A DNA stretch of 8,107 nucleotides from assembly GCA_028278755.1 (NCBI GenBank), contig JAPYOI010000186.1, positions 1 to 8,107 of the forward strand, read 5' to 3'. The notes beneath the pieces were generated by a model. It did not search any database. It was not told where the DNA came from and saw only the letters and a program-made list of their open reading frames with translations. This document shows positions 7,324 through 8,107 of this stretch, piece after piece; within the stretch, counting starts at the first letter, position 1; every line of letters starts with the position of its first letter. The DNA is from Poriferisodalis multihospitum. Lineage in GTDB: Bacteria; Actinomycetota; Acidimicrobiia; Acidimicrobiales; Poriferisodalaceae. The position numbers and the translations under genes are program-made.

Positions 7324-7736
7324 CCCGCTGTGGGTGGGTGGCTGCCCGGAGGGCCGAGGGGTTCCCGACAGCGCTGTGCTGCCGCGTGGCCAAGGTGAGC
7401 CGTCAGGCGTTCTATGGCCGCTAGGCCCGCCAGGCGGCCAAGCCGACGTCCCGTGAGGCGGCCGAGGCTGCGCTGGTCGGCGAGATCCGCGAGATCCATG
7501 CCTCCTCGGACGGTACCTACGGTTCTCCCAGGATGACAGCGGAGCTGCGCGCCAGGGGGCATCGGGTGAACACCAAGCGCGTCGCCCGGCTCATGAGAGC
7601 CCACCAGATCGCCGGGATCCGCCCTCGGCGGCCCTCGCCTGGCTGCTCGCCGCTTGACGGTTCGGCGGTTCCGTTGGCGACATTGTCGGAACGAGCAGCC
7701 GGAGAGCGTCAGGCTCTCTTGACAGGGACCCGTTAG
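7320..7736 (+). pseudogene. IS3-family transposase OrfB, nonsense mutation and loss of catalytic domain
   Basis: From GTG 7320 the reading matches an OrfB N-terminus (RRAEGFPTALCCRVAKVSRQAFYGR), then hits TAG at 7422-7424 where the family usually has Trp or another residue before ARQ. TGG to TAG is the likely change. After the stop, the same frame continues with the HTH_21-type segment (EIREIHASSDGTYGSPRM, then HRVNTKRVARLMRAHQIAG) up to IRPRR near 7630. The remaining codons to TAG 7734-7736 do not look like transposase. A full OrfB is usually about 270-300 residues and carries the DDE integrase core, none of which is present. It is therefore doubly dead: by nonsense codon and by deletion. 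Confidence 0.85.
7641..7718. other. Nested inverted repeats between the IS remnant and dop
   Basis: GGCTGCTCG at 7641-7649 is the exact reverse complement of CGAGCAGCC at 7692-7700. Inside it, GTTCCG at 7668-7673 pairs with CGGAAC at 7687-7692, overlapping the outer arm by one base. A small CCG/CGG hairpin is possible at 7650-7660. Immediately after, GAGAGC at 7702-7707 pairs with GCTCTC at 7713-7718 over a 5-base loop. There is no T-run, so it is not a classic intrinsic terminator. It may be a structured RNA, a palindromic repeat unit or a leftover element end. The rest of the non-coding gap (7737-7870) shows only the Shine-Dalgarno-like motif listed separately. Confidence 0.5.
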
Positions 7737-7841
7737 TCGGTCCAGTCCTGCAAATGCTTCGCCACCACATGGTCATGGGCCAAGACGTCCCGATGTCTCG
7801 CATGCAATGCCGGGCCGGGTGGTCCCCGTGACCCGATCAGC

Positions 7842-7848
7842 AGGAGGA
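7842..7848 (+). promoter_or_regulatory. Strong Shine-Dalgarno-like motif ahead of dop, misplaced relative to the usable start
   Basis: AGGAGGA is a near-perfect ribosome site, but the first legal in-frame start (GTG 7871) is 22 bases away. At the ideal spacing of 7 bases stands GTA (7856-7858), in frame with dop. The motif may have served a GTG that is now GTA, or it may be coincidental. Confidence 0.45.
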
Positions 7849-7870
7849 TTGGCCGGTAGCGTCTCGCGCG

Positions 7871-8107
7871 GTGGCGGTTCACAAGGTCGTTGGCATCGAG
7901 ACCGAGTTCGGCATCATCCATCGCTGCACGGGCGACTCCAATCCCGTGGCGGCGTCGTCGATGATCATCAACGCCTACGTCAACGGCTTCCTGTGCCAGC
8001 GCGTCAGTTGGGACTTCGAAGACGAGCAGCCGGGGGCTGATGCGAGGGGCTTCAACGAGTTCGACGCGCTCGCCCCCGAGATCGAAACGCACCTGGTCAA
8101 CGCCGTG
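7871..8107 (+). CDS. dop: Depupylase/Pup deamidase Dop, N-terminal part (3' partial)
   Basis: Dop belongs to the carboxylate-amine ligase fold shared with the Pup ligase PafA. It deamidates the C-terminal Gln of Pup and removes Pup from substrates in the cytoplasmic Pup-proteasome pathway. The 79 visible codons show the nucleotide/Mg-binding start KVVGIETEFGI (compare GTEVEYGI of the mycobacterial enzyme), NPVAASSMIINAY, and WDFEDEQPGADARGFN matching W-D-Y-E-x-E-S-P-x-x-D-A-R-G-F-D. They end in ETHLVNAV, just before the family's L-T-N-G-A-R...H-x-H-P-E segment, which lies outside the window. WDFE followed by DARGF favours Dop over PafA. GTG 7871 is the only ATG/GTG/TTG start after the in-frame TGA at 7829. 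In most actinobacteria dop follows the proteasome ATPase gene, whereas here the toxin-like island and IS remnant precede it. Confidence 0.85.
   Translation, partial: MAVHKVVGIETEFGIIHRCTGDSNPVAASSMIINAYVNGFLCQRVSWDFEDEQPGADARGFNEFDALAPEIETHLVNAV

Larger units (their letters stand above)
6936..7630 (+). mobile_element. IS3-family insertion sequence, 3'-truncated remnant
   Basis: The element is recognised by its orfA/orfB pair with orfB in the -1 frame relative to orfA. The left boundary lies between 6933, where stalk homology stops, and the orfA start at 6988. The right boundary is set where recognisable orfB similarity ends, near 7630. I looked for a right-hand inverted copy of the 6940-6980 sequence in 7400-7870 and found none, so the right end appears deleted. 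The DDE integrase core is missing, so the element cannot move by itself. No target-site duplication can be defined. Confidence 0.8.

Noticed and set aside
7641..7718. tRNA gene or integron attC site
   Set aside because: There is no 7-bp acceptor stem with D/anticodon/T arms and no GTTCGA-type T loop. The attC core sites (RYYYAAC/GTTRRRY pairs) are not present in the required arrangement.
7719..7724. TTGACA resembling a -35 promoter box ahead of dop
   Set aside because: No acceptable -10 hexamer lies 16-19 bases downstream, and the hexamer overlaps the tail of the hairpin.
7733..8092. Minus-strand ORF opposite dop
   Set aside because: It is antisense to a well-recognised Dop N-terminus and has no family resemblance.
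1..8107. CRISPR array, rRNA or tRNA genes
   Set aside because: No regularly spaced short direct repeats and no rRNA- or tRNA-like sequence was seen on reading. The repeats present are coding and protein-domain scale.

Overview
The window looks like a piece of a high-GC actinobacterial chromosome. The best taxonomic marker is the gene cut by the right edge, which reads as the start of Dop, an enzyme of the Pup-proteasome pathway that is largely confined to Actinobacteria. The style of that Dop and of the giant repeat protein suggests a relative of Acidimicrobiia (Ilumatobacter/Microthrix type). That placement is inference, not a search result.

Layout, all on the + strand. (1) Positions 2-4906: the C-terminal 1,634 codons of a very large extracellular-type protein, open through the left edge. 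It has two small Cys-rich repeats, then four PPC-like beta domains alternating with Ig-like segments, then a degenerate fifth PPC-like domain. It ends in a domain that matches bacterial secreted phospholipase A2 (PLA2): calcium-binding Asp, C-x-x-H-D-F core, second catalytic Asp and four cysteines. (2) 5021-5614: an unrecognised lipoprotein. (3) 5721-6332: an RDD-family membrane protein. (4) 6384-6935: a broken second copy of the stalk segment that lies upstream of the PLA2 tip (about 93% identical over its best 203 bases). (5) About 6936-7630: a decayed IS3-family element with an intact orfA and an orfB that has a nonsense codon and lacks its catalytic domain. (6) 7641-7718: nested inverted repeats in the gap. 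(7) 7871-8107: the start of dop.

Base composition tracks this layout. Sample 60-base lines hand-counted in the stalk (1501-1560) and the IS (7141-7200) are 75% and 72% G+C. Lines in the PLA2-side tip (4201-4260) and the RDD gene (6121-6180) are 48% and 47%. The low-GC island runs from about 4070 to about 6390 and is bounded on the right by the start of the duplicated stalk segment.

The most interesting reading is that this is a polymorphic-toxin-like locus: a long repetitive stalk, an exchangeable PLA2 tip of foreign composition, candidate membrane-bound immunity genes directly behind it (lipoprotein and/or RDD protein), and a downstream orphan cassette that keeps the recombination homology but lost its tip to an IS element. 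The PLA2 call is well supported by residues. The toxin/immunity/cassette interpretation is inference from architecture, duplication and composition.
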